Positions 1-7,150 of a stretch of DNA of 17,817 nucleotides are shown here, one piece after another. Source of the DNA: Ruminococcus sp. UBA4275 (GTDB lineage: Bacteria > Bacillota > Clostridia > Oscillospirales > Ruminococcaceae); the NCBI GenBank assembly GCA_002395085.1, contig DGVV01000068.1, positions 1 through 17,817 on the forward strand. Direction: 5' to 3'. The notes beneath the pieces are model-generated. The model did no database searches and was not told where the DNA came from. It saw only the letters and a program-made list of their open reading frames with translations. How positions within the stretch are numbered: the first letter of the stretch is position 1; each line of letters begins with the position of its first letter. Both the position numbers and the translations under genes were made by a program.

Positions 1-141
1 CCGTTCAACGGGTGGTTTTGATTTCAGCACTCTCCTCGCCCTGAATGCGCATATTTGAGGCAGCCGATAAATCCATTATAGAAATATTGTACAATTTTCC
101 ATTTCATTCTAGTGCATATCGACAAATTGCAAGAAAATTTC

Positions 142-169
142 TTCTTCTTGTTCTAAAACGTGCTATAAT
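142..169 (+). promoter_or_regulatory. Extended -10 promoter of the first GGDEF gene
   Basis: TGC directly before TATAAT (164-169) gives an extended -10. The -35 is poor (TTCTTC, 142-147, 16-bp spacer). The start codon lies 38 bases beyond the -10, leaving a short leader. A 10-bp palindrome ATTGTACAAT at 86-95 lies upstream and could be an operator, but nothing else supports that. The first 140 bases hold no convincing gene. Confidence 0.6.
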
Positions 170-207
170 ATATGTGAACGATTTCATCTTTGGAAAGAGG
201 TGTTTGC

Positions 208-2133
208 ATGAGGATCCGGAATATCGCCGTCATTGTCATCGGACTGGACGAAGAATATCAGTACAATGTCATTCGCGGTATCAATCAGTATGCGCGGGAA
301 CATATGGTCAACATCTCCTATTTCGCAGCATTCGGCGGCGTTGTGGAGAGCCGGAAATTTGATCTCGGTGAATTCAGTATCTTCAATCTGACGAACTTCT
401 CCTATTTTGACGGCGCTTTGCTGATGCTGAATACATTCAGTGATCCGGAAATCAAGGCGCGCATTGTAGAACGTGTCCGCGCATCCGGCATTCCTGCCGT
501 CGCCTTTGAAACAAAGGATTACCCGGATTTCTATGACATCAGCATTGACAACTTCAAAGTCATGAAAATGCTGATCAACCATGTGATTCAGCAGCACGGG
601 GCAAAGGTGCTGAATTTCGTCTCCGGTCCGCTTTCCAATCCGGAGGGCAAAATGCGCTATGATGCCTTCTGCGCGGCAATGGAAGAAAACGGTCTGGAAA
701 TCGACGAACGCCGCATTTTCCGCGGCAGTTTCCGCGGCTACGACGGCAAACTCGCGGCAGATGCCTTTGCAGATTCCGGCCTGCCGCTGCCCGATGCCTT
801 TATCTGTTCCAATGACAGTATGGCGCTGAATCTGATTACTTCACTGGAACGGATGGGCTATCATGTACCGGATGATGTCATTGTCACAGGCTTTGACCAT
901 ACCTTCAGCGCCCGCAATGCCTGCCCTGCCCTGACAACCGTCAAGCGGCCGCTGTTTCTCTCCGGCTATCAGGCGTGCGAAAAACTCTGCCGCCTGCTGA
1001 ACGGCGAAAACCAGCCGCGTTCTACGGAACTTGACGCAGCACCGGTCTATACGGAAAGCTGCGGCTGCCCCGGAGATGCCACAGATGATCTGCGCGAATA
1101 CAAAAAACGCATCTCGCGCCGGCTGGAGATCACAAACAGCAATATCCTCATGCTGAACCGTCTGACGGCAGGTCTTGCCGAAGCGGAAACGACCGCAGAG
1201 GATATGGATGTCATTGAGAAGGTTATCCGCGATATTGACTGCGAAAAATTCTGCCTCTGCCTGACCGCAAACTGGCAGGAGGCATTCTCCCCGAAAATGC
1301 CCCCGCGTGATCCGCATGGCTATTCGGAATACATGACCGCGCCGCTGATCTGGGATAAGGGCGCGCGCAGAAGCGTCGCAATCTTCAAAAGCAGCGAAAT
1401 GTTCCCGGAATCTCCGCGTTCCGGCGGCAATATCTACTATTTCCTGCCGCTGCATTTCGGAGACCGCTGCCTCGGCTATTACATCGTCACGAACGGCGAT
1501 TTTCCGATCTACAGCCTGCTTTGCCATACGCTGACTATGAATATCAGCAATTCCATAGAAAACATCCGCAAACTGTTTCATCTGAACCGCGCAATGGAGG
1601 AACTCAACCGCCTCTATGTGATTGATCCGCTGTGCGAAATCTATAACCGCAACGGCTTTATCAACCTGACCGACGAAATGTTCCGCGACTGCATTACGCG
1701 CAAGGAATGCGTCATCCTCAGTTTCGTGGATATGGACGGACTGAAATTCATCAACGATAATTTCGGGCATAATGAGGGCGATTTTGCGATCCGTCAGCTT
1801 GCTGAGATTGTCAAAACCTGTGCCGGCACACATGGCATCTGCGCACGTATCGGCGGCGATGAATTCATCATTTTCGCACGCGGTGCAAACGAAAACGCAG
1901 CGGAATCCCTTGCCAAAAAATTCAATGAAGCACTCACTATGTGCAATGCGCGGCTGCAAAAGCCCTATCAGCTATCCGCAAGCATCGGCAGCATCGTGAC
2001 TGTGCCTTCTCAGGATGATACACTCTACGGTATGATTCGGCAGGCAGATGACAAAATGTACGAGATCAAGAAGCGCAAGAAGAATACCCGAAAATCGGAA
2101 CGCCTCAGCGCTGACCCGAAGCCCGTCATCTGA
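208..2133 (+). CDS. Diguanylate cyclase with LacI-type periplasmic-binding-like sensor domain
   Basis: Probably makes c-di-GMP from two GTP in response to a small ligand. Residues 1 to about 290 resemble the ligand-binding half of LacI/GalR repressors, including the late 'DDVIVTGFDHT' segment typical of that fold, but without a DNA-binding helix-turn-helix and without a signal peptide, so the sensor should be cytoplasmic. A linker and probable GAF-like region (about 290-470) follows, then a GGDEF domain with an intact GGDEF motif at 549-553. The inhibitory RxxD site usually just before it is absent. Start: a TTG 18 bases upstream is in frame, but AGAGGTG sits about six bases before the ATG at 208, which I choose (641 residues). 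The gene stands alone between its own promoter and terminator. LacI-GGDEF fusions are known in Clostridia; the ligand cannot be read from sequence. Confidence 0.9.
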   Translation: MRIRNIAVIVIGLDEEYQYNVIRGINQYAREHMVNISYFAAFGGVVESRKFDLGEFSIFNLTNFSYFDGALLMLNTFSDPEIKARIVERVRASGIPAVAFETKDYPDFYDISIDNFKVMKMLINHVIQQHGAKVLNFVSGPLSNPEGKMRYDAFCAAMEENGLEIDERRIFRGSFRGYDGKLAADAFADSGLPLPDAFICSNDSMALNLITSLERMGYHVPDDVIVTGFDHTFSARNACPALTTVKRPLFLSGYQACEKLCRLLNGENQPRSTELDAAPVYTESCGCPGDATDDLREYKKRISRRLEITNSNILMLNRLTAGLAEAETTAEDMDVIEKVIRDIDCEKFCLCLTANWQEAFSPKMPPRDPHGYSEYMTAPLIWDKGARRSVAIFKSSEMFPESPRSGGNIYYFLPLHFGDRCLGYYIVTNGDFPIYSLLCHTLTMNISNSIENIRKLFHLNRAMEELNRLYVIDPLCEIYNRNGFINLTDEMFRDCITRKECVILSFVDMDGLKFINDNFGHNEGDFAIRQLAEIVKTCAGTHGICARIGGDEFIIFARGANENAAESLAKKFNEALTMCNARLQKPYQLSASIGSIVTVPSQDDTLYGMIRQADDKMYEIKKRKKNTRKSERLSADPKPVI

Positions 2134-2197
2134 TGCAGCACTTGCCGCATCCCCTGCCAAACCGCATATATTCCCGCCGGATACCCTCTGAACACCA

Positions 2198-2256
2198 AAG
2201 CCTGCGCCGAAGATCCTGCCGCAATCTTTGCAAGATCTTGTGCGCAGGCTTTTTTC
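2198..2256 (+). terminator. Rho-independent terminator after the LacI-GGDEF gene
   Basis: A perfect 10-bp stem, AAGCCTGCGC (2198-2207) with GCGCAGGCTT (2242-2251), contains an inner AAGATC/GATCTT pairing and is followed by a run of T. It separates the cyclase from the SOS cassette. Confidence 0.85.
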
Positions 2257-2295
2257 TGCTCCCAAAACTTTCAAGAACAAACATTCGATTTTCTC

Positions 2296-2324
2296 TTGAC
2301 ATTTCCCGAAAGATCTGCTATAAT
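2296..2324 (+). promoter_or_regulatory. Consensus sigma-A promoter of the SOS polymerase cassette
   Basis: TTGACA (2296-2301), 17-bp spacer, TATAAT (2319-2324): both hexamers and the spacing are perfect. Such a strong promoter needs tight repression, which the adjacent LexA-type boxes would give. Confidence 0.9.
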
Positions 2325-2335
2325 AGTGTTGTGAG

Positions 2336-2363
2336 GAACTTATGTTCTTATGAACCAATGTTC
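2336..2363. promoter_or_regulatory. Two tandem SOS (LexA) boxes
   Basis: GAACTTATGTTC (2336-2347) and GAACCAATGTTC (2352-2363) are both exact GAAC-N4-GTTC palindromes, the core of the Bacillus/Clostridia LexA (DinR) box. Their centres lie 16 bp apart, just downstream of the -10 over the expected transcription start, so bound LexA would block the promoter. A third, weaker copy, GAACAAACATTC (2275-2286, one mismatch), lies just upstream of the -35. Confidence 0.85.
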
Positions 2364-2392
2364 GTATTTGATCCGGAGGGAGGGATTCTGCT

Positions 2393-3877
2393 ATGCCGCA
2401 GCCACAATACATCTGCATCGACCTGAAATCATTTTATGCCTCTGTGGAATGCGTGGAGCGCAAGCTTGATCCGCTTACAACCAATCTGGTTGTGGCAGAC
2501 CCGACCCGCACCGAGAAAACCATTTGTCTTGCGGTTTCGCCTTCCCTGAAAGCCATCGGTGTGCCGGGCAGACCGCGCCTTTTTGAGGCGGTTCAGAAGA
2601 TCAGAGAAGAAAATACGCGGCGAAAATTCCGTGCGCCGAACCACGTCCTGAGCGGTCAATCCTGCAATGCAGCGGAACTGGCTGCGCATCCGGAATATGC
2701 GGTGGATTATATCGTTGCGCCGCCGCAGATGCATCGCTATATGGAAGTCAGCACGCAGATTTACGCCGTATATTTGAAGTATATTGCGCCGGAGGATATT
2801 CACGTTTATTCCATTGACGAAGTGTTCATAGACGTGACAAATTACCTCGAAACATACCGCTGTACGGCACATGAACTTGCCATGCGGATGATCCGCGATG
2901 TACTGAATGTATCCGGCATCACCGCAACCGCCGGCATCGGCACAAACCTCTATCTGGCAAAGGTCGCAATGGACATTGTGGCAAAGAAAATGCTGCCTGA
3001 TCAAGACGGCGTGCGCATCGCGGAACTGGATGAAATGTCGTACCGCAAGATCCTGTGGGGGCATCGGCCACTCACCGATTTCTGGCGCATCGGCAGCGGT
3101 ACGGCACGGCGGCTGGAATCGCAGTACATTTACACAATGGGCGATCTTGCGCGCTTTTCAGAATCCGGTGAGGATAAACTGTTCCGGCTGTTCGGCGTGA
3201 ATGCCGAGCTGCTGATCGACCACGCATGGGGCTATGAACCGTGCAGAATGCACTCTGTCAAGCACTACCGTCCGCTGCGGCACAGCGTCTCGCAGGGACA
3301 GGTTCTATCCTGCCCGTACAGTTTTCAAAAGGCACGGCTTGTCTGCATGGAGATGATTGATCAGCTTGTGCTGGATCTCGTGCGGAAGCATCTTGCGGCA
3401 GATACAGTTGAAATCGTCATCGGCTATGACCATACAGGCATTCCGGAAGACTATACCGGTACGCTCACGCGCAATTATTATGGCAAGATCGTACCAAAAC
3501 CGGCACACGGTCTGCGGCATCTCGGCAGGCAGACATCCTCTGCAAAAATCATCTCCGCCGCTGCGGCTGAAATCTTCGATGAGGCGGTACATCCCGACCT
3601 GATGGTGCGGCGGATCAATGTCATCGCGGAGAACGTCATCCCTGAAGAACTTGCCGCAGAACAACCCTTGCAGTATGGGCTGTTTGATGACATTGATGCA
3701 CTGGAACGCCGCCGCGAACAGGAAAACATCCGGCTGAAAAAAGAACGCAGCCTACAGGAAGCCGTGCTGTCCATCAAAGGCAGATTCGGCAAAAATGCCG
3801 TTCTGCGCGGCATGAACTTTCAGGAGGGCGCGACCGCCCGCGAACGGAACGGGCAGGTCGGCGGACACAGGGCATGA
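2393..3877 (+). CDS. Y-family translesion DNA polymerase (UmuC/UvrX-like)
   Basis: An error-prone polymerase that copies past damaged DNA. The N-terminal catalytic motif 'IDLKSFYASVE' has the first metal-binding Asp at 10 and an aromatic steric-gate residue at 15. The second acidic pair is D142-E143 in 'YSIDEVFID'. Helix-hairpin-helix and little-finger regions follow. QYGLF at 427-431 fits the QxxLF beta-clamp-binding motif, suggesting recruitment by the replication clamp. The basic C-terminal tail matches my memory of this firmicute subfamily. The 494-residue length is longer than DinB (about 350-410) and nearer UmuC/UvrX. Start ATG 2393 has GGAGGGAGGG about eight bases upstream. It is the first gene of a three-gene cassette behind a consensus promoter with two LexA boxes. 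Exact subfamily (UvrX, YqjW, UmuC) is uncertain. Confidence 0.93.
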   Translation: MPQPQYICIDLKSFYASVECVERKLDPLTTNLVVADPTRTEKTICLAVSPSLKAIGVPGRPRLFEAVQKIREENTRRKFRAPNHVLSGQSCNAAELAAHPEYAVDYIVAPPQMHRYMEVSTQIYAVYLKYIAPEDIHVYSIDEVFIDVTNYLETYRCTAHELAMRMIRDVLNVSGITATAGIGTNLYLAKVAMDIVAKKMLPDQDGVRIAELDEMSYRKILWGHRPLTDFWRIGSGTARRLESQYIYTMGDLARFSESGEDKLFRLFGVNAELLIDHAWGYEPCRMHSVKHYRPLRHSVSQGQVLSCPYSFQKARLVCMEMIDQLVLDLVRKHLAADTVEIVIGYDHTGIPEDYTGTLTRNYYGKIVPKPAHGLRHLGRQTSSAKIISAAAAEIFDEAVHPDLMVRRINVIAENVIPEELAAEQPLQYGLFDDIDALERRREQENIRLKKERSLQEAVLSIKGRFGKNAVLRGMNFQEGATARERNGQVGGHRA

Positions 3878-3887
3878 GGTGAACAGC

Positions 3888-4607
3888 ATGAATGAACTTT
3901 TACTCCGCAGCATCAGCATCGACTGGACAGCAATCGCGGCAGACAGCTATCTGCGGACAATTCCCGCGATTGCGTCTGCGGATGCGGTCACGCTGCATAA
4001 ACCAGTCACATTTTTCGTCGGGGAAAACGGTACGGGCAAATCTACCTTGCTGGAGGCTGCTGCCGTCGCAAGCGGATTCAATCCGGAGGGCGGTTCGCGC
4101 AATTACAGCTTCTCGACCTACGATTCCCATTCCGAACTGCACAGCGCCATCCGGCTGACAACCGGTTACCGCAAGGCAAAATGGGGCTATTTTCTGCGCG
4201 CAGAAAGCTTCTATAACGTCGCAACTGCCGAGGAGGAATACAGCAAACTCGCCCCTTCCGGTCCGGAGTATTACCACAGGCGCTCTCACGGCGAGAGTTT
4301 CATGCTGCTGGTGCAGAAACATTTTACCGGAAACGGACTGTATTTTCTCGATGAACCTGAAGCTGCTCTCTCCCCGCAGCGGCAATTGACCTTGCTGCTG
4401 GAAATTGCGCGATGCGTGAAGGCAGGCGCACAGTTTCTCATTGCGACGCATTCTCCGATTCTGATGGGTTATCCCGATGCGGAAATCCTCAGCTTTGACG
4501 ATGGGACTATCCTCCCCTGCCGCTATGAGGATACCGCAAGCTATCAGGTGACAAAAATGTTCGTCTGTGACCGCGAACAAATGCTGAAGCGACTGGAGAT
4601 TGAATAA
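3888..4607 (+). CDS. AAA/ABC-type ATPase in the SOS cassette (COG3910-like)
   Basis: A compact soluble ATPase of 239 residues. Visible motifs are Walker A GENGTGKST (45-53), an ABC-like signature SHGES (133-137), Walker B 'YFLDEPEAAL' with D155-E156, and a His-loop 'IATHSPIL' with H188. All hydrolysis residues are present, with no membrane segment and no long coiled-coil insertion, so it is not an SMC/RecF-type protein. It resembles the poorly characterised small ATPases of COG3910. A GTG at 3879 is in frame, but AGGTG overlaps it and is correctly placed for ATG 3888. It starts 10 bases after the polymerase stop and ends one base before the YolD-like start, so it is probably co-transcribed under SOS control. 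A role as accessory factor for translesion synthesis is inference from position only. Confidence 0.85.
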   Translation: MNELLLRSISIDWTAIAADSYLRTIPAIASADAVTLHKPVTFFVGENGTGKSTLLEAAAVASGFNPEGGSRNYSFSTYDSHSELHSAIRLTTGYRKAKWGYFLRAESFYNVATAEEEYSKLAPSGPEYYHRRSHGESFMLLVQKHFTGNGLYFLDEPEAALSPQRQLTLLLEIARCVKAGAQFLIATHSPILMGYPDAEILSFDDGTILPCRYEDTASYQVTKMFVCDREQMLKRLEIE

Positions 4608-4608
4608 C

Positions 4609-5007
4609 ATGGATGATTACACTGATATTCTGACGCACCCACGGCATAGTTTGCAGCATCACATCCCGATGAAAGAGGAATCGCGCGCGGCACAGTTTTC
4701 GGCATTCGCTGCGCTGACAGGCTACGACGAGGAAATCAGTGAGACCGCCCGCCTGACCGATTCCCGTGATGCACTTGCAGAAGATGATCTCGCAGAACTG
4801 GATGCGGCATTCCGGCATCTGCTGGAGGCTGCTCCGGAACATCCGCGTGTGACACTCGTCTATTTTCTGCCGGACGCGCGGAAAAACGGCGGATGCTATA
4901 CCGCATATACGGGCTGTTTCCGGCATTTTGATGCCGCCGCACGCATCCTGAAATTCACAGACGGCAAAGAAATCCCGATGCAGGCGGTCAGCCGCATTCT
5001 CCTTTGA
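4609..5007 (+). CDS. YolD-like family protein
   Basis: A 132-residue protein with the hallmark N-terminal segment 'SRAAQFSAFAALTGYDE' (about 25-41) followed by a conserved helical stretch, typical of clostridial YolD-like proteins. In Bacillus, yolD and its paralogue sit next to Y-family polymerase genes (uvrX, yqjW) and are SOS-controlled; a UmuD-like accessory role has been proposed for the family but the biochemistry is not settled. The start is ATG 4609 with GGAG (4595-4598) inside the end of the ATPase gene; an upstream in-frame TTG overlaps the ATPase and has no better ribosome site. Last gene of the cassette. The C-terminal half contains 'VTLVYFLPDARKNGG', plausibly a small beta-sheet domain. 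Confidence 0.85.
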   Translation: MDDYTDILTHPRHSLQHHIPMKEESRAAQFSAFAALTGYDEEISETARLTDSRDALAEDDLAELDAAFRHLLEAAPEHPRVTLVYFLPDARKNGGCYTAYTGCFRHFDAAARILKFTDGKEIPMQAVSRILL

Positions 5008-5015
5008 GAAACACA

Positions 5016-5049
5016 CTGCCCCGAAGCGCTTTGGTACGCTTCAGGGCAG
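5016..5049. terminator. Bidirectional terminator between convergent genes
   Basis: A 13-bp stem, CTGCCCCGAAGCG (5016-5028) with CGCTTCAGGGCAG (5037-5049), eight-base loop, one non-Watson-Crick position (a G-U wobble when read on the minus strand). It lies between the end of the SOS cassette and the end of the minus-strand phosphoribosyltransferase gene. The T-runs on both sides are short. Confidence 0.7.
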
Positions 5050-5065
5050 ATCGTTTCTATACGAA

Positions 5066-5695
5066 TTACAGCTTGGAGTAACCGAAGCTGTTGATGAGTG
5101 CATCCACCTTGATGCCGTTCCGGCACATCGGGCAGGCGTTTGCAGGATAGTTATCGTAGTGCGGGAGATCCGCATCCGTGAACAATGCATTCACCTTGAT
5201 GCCGTTCACTTCTTCAATTGCGGAGAAGATTGCACCGATTGCAACCAGATCGCCGCTGTAATACTGGAGGCAGTCGATTGCACGGTTAATGGTCTTGCCC
5301 GTGGAAGCAGAACTGATCAGCAGCAGCACATTCTTGCCCCAGATCTTCTTCTGCGTATTGTCACGGAAAATCATCTGATTGACCGCATTCATCTCCGGCG
5401 TCACCAGATTGATGTCCTGACCCTGATTGATGCCGTTCTGTGTCAGGCAATCAGCGAGGAAGCCGCCGAGAATCTCCGTACCTTCCAGACAGATCACCGT
5501 ATCAATCGGCGTACCGCTGAAAGCAGATGCCAGCTCATGAGCAGATTCTTTTGCCATTTTCATGCTGGTCTTAATCGACGTCATATCAACATAATAATTG
5601 ACGTGTGAGTGATTCGTTGCATAGTGTCCGGGGATAATACCGATCGAAATGCGGTTATTTCTGCCGGATTCAATGACCTGTACTCTGTCTTCCAT
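5066..5695 (-). CDS. Phosphoribosyltransferase-like protein with atypical PRPP loop
   Basis: A 209-residue soluble protein resembling the orotate-phosphoribosyltransferase fold: 'DTVICLEGTEILGGFLA' (about 65-81) fits the first Rossmann strand and helix, and 'VLLLISSASTGKTINRAI' (123-140) fits the PRPP loop. Classical enzymes have two acidic residues there (as in EDxxTTG); here they are Ser-Ser, while the Thr-Gly end is kept. The C-terminus has a CPMC pair (188-191) that might bind metal. Start: AGGAGG is followed by an in-frame TTG at only about two bases and by ATG 5695 at about ten; I choose the ATG. No pyrimidine or purine genes are nearby, so the substrate is unknown. It could be a catalytically altered or regulatory member. 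It has its own promoter. Confidence 0.75.
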   Translation of the reverse strand: MEDRVQVIESGRNNRISIGIIPGHYATNHSHVNYYVDMTSIKTSMKMAKESAHELASAFSGTPIDTVICLEGTEILGGFLADCLTQNGINQGQDINLVTPEMNAVNQMIFRDNTQKKIWGKNVLLLISSASTGKTINRAIDCLQYYSGDLVAIGAIFSAIEEVNGIKVNALFTDADLPHYDNYPANACPMCRNGIKVDALINSFGYSKL

Positions 5696-5751
5696 AAAAA
5701 ACAAACCTCCTGAATGCGGAGCAGAACCGTTGCTCAGCTTATATTTTTCTT

Positions 5752-5780
5752 ATTATACCACAGAATCGCAAAAAAAGCAA
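5752..5780 (-). promoter_or_regulatory. Promoter of the phosphoribosyltransferase-like gene
   Basis: On the minus strand: TTGCTT (5775-5780), 17-bp spacer, TATAAT (5752-5757). The rest of the gap up to 6032 holds no gene I can support. It contains one 8-bp inverted repeat, CATCCGGA with TCCGGATG (5818-5846), of unknown role. Confidence 0.75.
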
Positions 5781-6032
5781 GTGCCTCACAAGAAAATACA
5801 AGACTGCCCGCATCTTCCATCCGGACTGTGCGGAAATATCCGGATGATTTTGCACATTCGCAGGGCTGTTCTTCATGTATGCGATGAGCAGAAATCAAAT
5901 CGGCAGCGTTCATTTTCTCCGCATCTGGTTGTACAGCCAAACAAAATGATTACTTTTGCGGAATAAAAATGCGAAAATTCCCGCTTTGCATAAGATAATA
6001 GAAATTTTCTCCCTGTTTTTTCAAAAAAGGAC

Positions 6033-6061
6033 TTGACAAACCCGAAAAAAAGTGCTATAAT
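6033..6061 (+). promoter_or_regulatory. Consensus promoter of the tRNA-Ser pair
   Basis: TTGACA (6033-6038), exact 17-bp spacer, TATAAT (6056-6061), 19 bases before the first tRNA. A perfect promoter is expected for stable RNA. Confidence 0.9.
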
Positions 6062-6080
6062 GATAAAGCTGAATCCGAAC

Positions 6081-6169
<89 letters not shown>

Positions 6170-6203
6170 TACTGATAGCCGCATACGGATTTGCATTCAC
6201 CAC

Positions 6204-6293
6204 GGAGAAATACCCAAGTGGTGAAGGGGCTCCCCTGCTAAGGGAGTAGGGCTCGAAAGGGTCGCGAGGGTTCAAATCCCTCTTTCTCCGCCA
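6204..6293 (+). tRNA. tRNA-Ser (anticodon GCU)
   Basis: Acceptor GGAGAAA pairs with TTTCTCC, then G and encoded CCA. The anticodon stem TCCCC/AGGGA holds loop CTGCTAA with anticodon GCT, reading AGC/AGU. It has the long variable arm of a class II tRNA and a T-arm AGGGTTCAAATCCCT. It lies 34 bases after the UGA tRNA and is almost certainly co-transcribed. Confidence 0.96.
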
Positions 6294-6298
6294 GATGT

Positions 6299-6347
6299 AA
6301 AATGTCCTAGATGCGTGAAAATCAAGCATCTAGGACATTTTTCTTAT
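6299..6347 (+). terminator. Terminator after the tRNA-Ser pair
   Basis: A perfect 14-bp stem, AATGTCCTAGATGC (6301-6314) with GCATCTAGGACATT (6326-6339), 11-base loop, followed by TTTTCTT. It starts about six bases after the CCA end. Confidence 0.93.
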
Positions 6348-6416
6348 GTTTTGAATTGAAAAAAATTTCCGATTTCGGAAGAATTTTTCCGTATTTTGAA
6401 GTATTTTTCAAGCCAA

Positions 6417-6447
6417 TCGCACACGCGTGCACACGAATGCACACGAA
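6417..6447. repeat. Tandem 10-bp repeats TGCACACGAA
   Basis: Two exact tandem copies of TGCACACGAA (6428-6437, 6438-6447) follow a degenerate third unit (6418-6427). The word TCGCACACG at 6417-6425 recurs as both arms of the inverted repeat at 6719-6749. Apart from this, the stretch 6350-6615 is AT-rich and I see no credible gene in it. Confidence 0.6.
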
Positions 6448-6617
6448 AGCCCGCAAAAACACTGCACACAATCAGGTGTATCATGACTCTTACTCATTCA
6501 ATCAAAAGCAGTGTAAGTGCGTCGATTTCGTGGCATTTCCCTTGCAAATTCCGCGTTATTCAGTACCCTCTTTCCTTTTTTCTTCGCTTTTTCCTTTTTT
6601 TAATTGAATAATCCATC

Positions 6618-6656
6618 AGCCCGGTCTTTTTTAACAAAAAACTCCGGGCTATTTTT
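6618..6656 (+). terminator. Orphan terminator-like hairpin
   Basis: AGCCCGG (6618-6624) pairs with CCGGGCT (6644-6650), with T-rich and A-rich inner arms extending the stem, followed by ATTTTTA. No gene is recognisable upstream on the plus strand, so it may be left over from a lost gene. Confidence 0.65.
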
Positions 6657-6718
6657 ATGCCCTGTTGCTGGGGGTGATGCCAATGTAAACAAGAATTTAG
6701 ATCGAACTTACCCGGTGG

Positions 6719-6749
6719 CGTGTGCGATTTCAGCCAGATTTCGCACACG
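6719..6749. repeat. 9-bp inverted repeat CGTGTGCGA / TCGCACACG
   Basis: CGTGTGCGA (6719-6727) and TCGCACACG (6741-6749), perfect, 13-base spacer, no T-run, hence not a terminator. It lies 37 bases upstream of the start codon of the small gene that follows. The same 9-mer occurs once more at 6417-6425. A protein-binding site is possible. Confidence 0.55.
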
Positions 6750-6786
6750 AAAATGAAAATCCATATCTTTCAGGAGGAATAATATT

Positions 6787-7038
6787 ATGAAACAGATGAC
6801 TTTGACGCTTCTTTCTATGTATGCAGCCGCAAACAAGCTCGGCTACAGCCTGCCCTTTATGAACGAGATCTGCAAGAGAGCGTTTTGGAGCGGTCGCCCG
6901 TTCCATGTCCTCAAGGACGAGAACGCAAAGTATTTCATCGAAGCGAACAGCCTTCAGCGCTACATTGACAGCTGCCCGGATCGTATTTCTTTTTCAGTGG
7001 ATTGTAAATGGTCTGTTCACACCTATATCTGCTCATGA
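6787..7038 (+). CDS. Small hypothetical protein, 83 residues
   Basis: I do not recognise this protein. The start is well supported: AGGAGG at 6772-6777, nine bases before ATG. The first 65 or so residues look like an ordinary soluble helical protein ('AAANKLGYSLPFMNEICKR'). The last 15 residues, rich in Ser, Cys and Trp, look less natural and could be a frameshifted or truncated end. There is no signal peptide or membrane helix. It lies in the AT-rich, repeat-filled stretch after the tRNAs and has no obvious partner. Its 3' part overlaps a possible 33-residue ORF on the other strand that also has a good ribosome site. Confidence 0.5.
   Translation: MKQMTLTLLSMYAAANKLGYSLPFMNEICKRAFWSGRPFHVLKDENAKYFIEANSLQRYIDSCPDRISFSVDCKWSVHTYICS
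6935..7036 (-). CDS. Possible 33-residue cysteine-containing small protein
   Basis: On the minus strand, GGAGG lies eight bases before ATG 7036, and the frame runs 33 codons to TGA. The product starts 'MSRYRCEQTIYNPLKKKYD' and ends with a Cys-rich tail (CQCSAEGC). It is antisense to the end of the 83-residue gene, and the two are unlikely both to be real over their full length. Support is only the ribosome site and protein-like composition. Confidence 0.25.
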   Translation of the reverse strand: MSRYRCEQTIYNPLKKKYDPGSCQCSAEGCSLR

Positions 7039-7057
7039 TTCTTACCTCCGTTATGTT

Positions 7058-7091
7058 ATTTCACGGTGTTCAAAAATGTATTCCGTGAAAT
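7058..7091. repeat. 9-bp inverted repeat ATTTCACGG / CCGTGAAAT
   Basis: ATTTCACGG (7058-7066) and CCGTGAAAT (7083-7091), perfect, 16-base spacer. It lies between the ends of two opposed genes and just upstream of the possible 33-residue ORF. No T-run follows. Confidence 0.5.
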
Positions 7092-7122
7092 GAAGTTGAA
7101 TGATTGTACTTTAACTATGGAC

Positions 7123-7144
7123 TTTTGGACATTTTTGTCCAAAA
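7123..7144. terminator. Hairpin at the 3' end of the DUF6809-like gene
   Basis: TTTTGGACA (7123-7131), four-T loop, TGTCCAAAA (7136-7144): a perfect 9-bp stem seven bases beyond the stop codon of the minus-strand gene at 7151. It has A/T ends but no separate long T-run, so terminator function is likely rather than certain. Confidence 0.5.
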
Positions 7145-7150
7145 CCCTGC

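Noticed and set aside
86..95. ATTGTACAAT palindrome as a confirmed operator
   Set aside because: Ten AT-rich bases can arise by chance and it lies far upstream of the promoter.
841..1959. Long minus-strand ORF (372 codons) inside the LacI-GGDEF gene
   Set aside because: It is antisense to a gene with intact domains, has no family resemblance and no well-placed ribosome site; it is an effect of codon bias.
6311..6607. Plus-strand ORF of 98 codons after the tRNAs
   Set aside because: It starts inside the tRNA terminator, lacks a ribosome site, and has Phe/Ser-rich composition typical of random AT-rich sequence.
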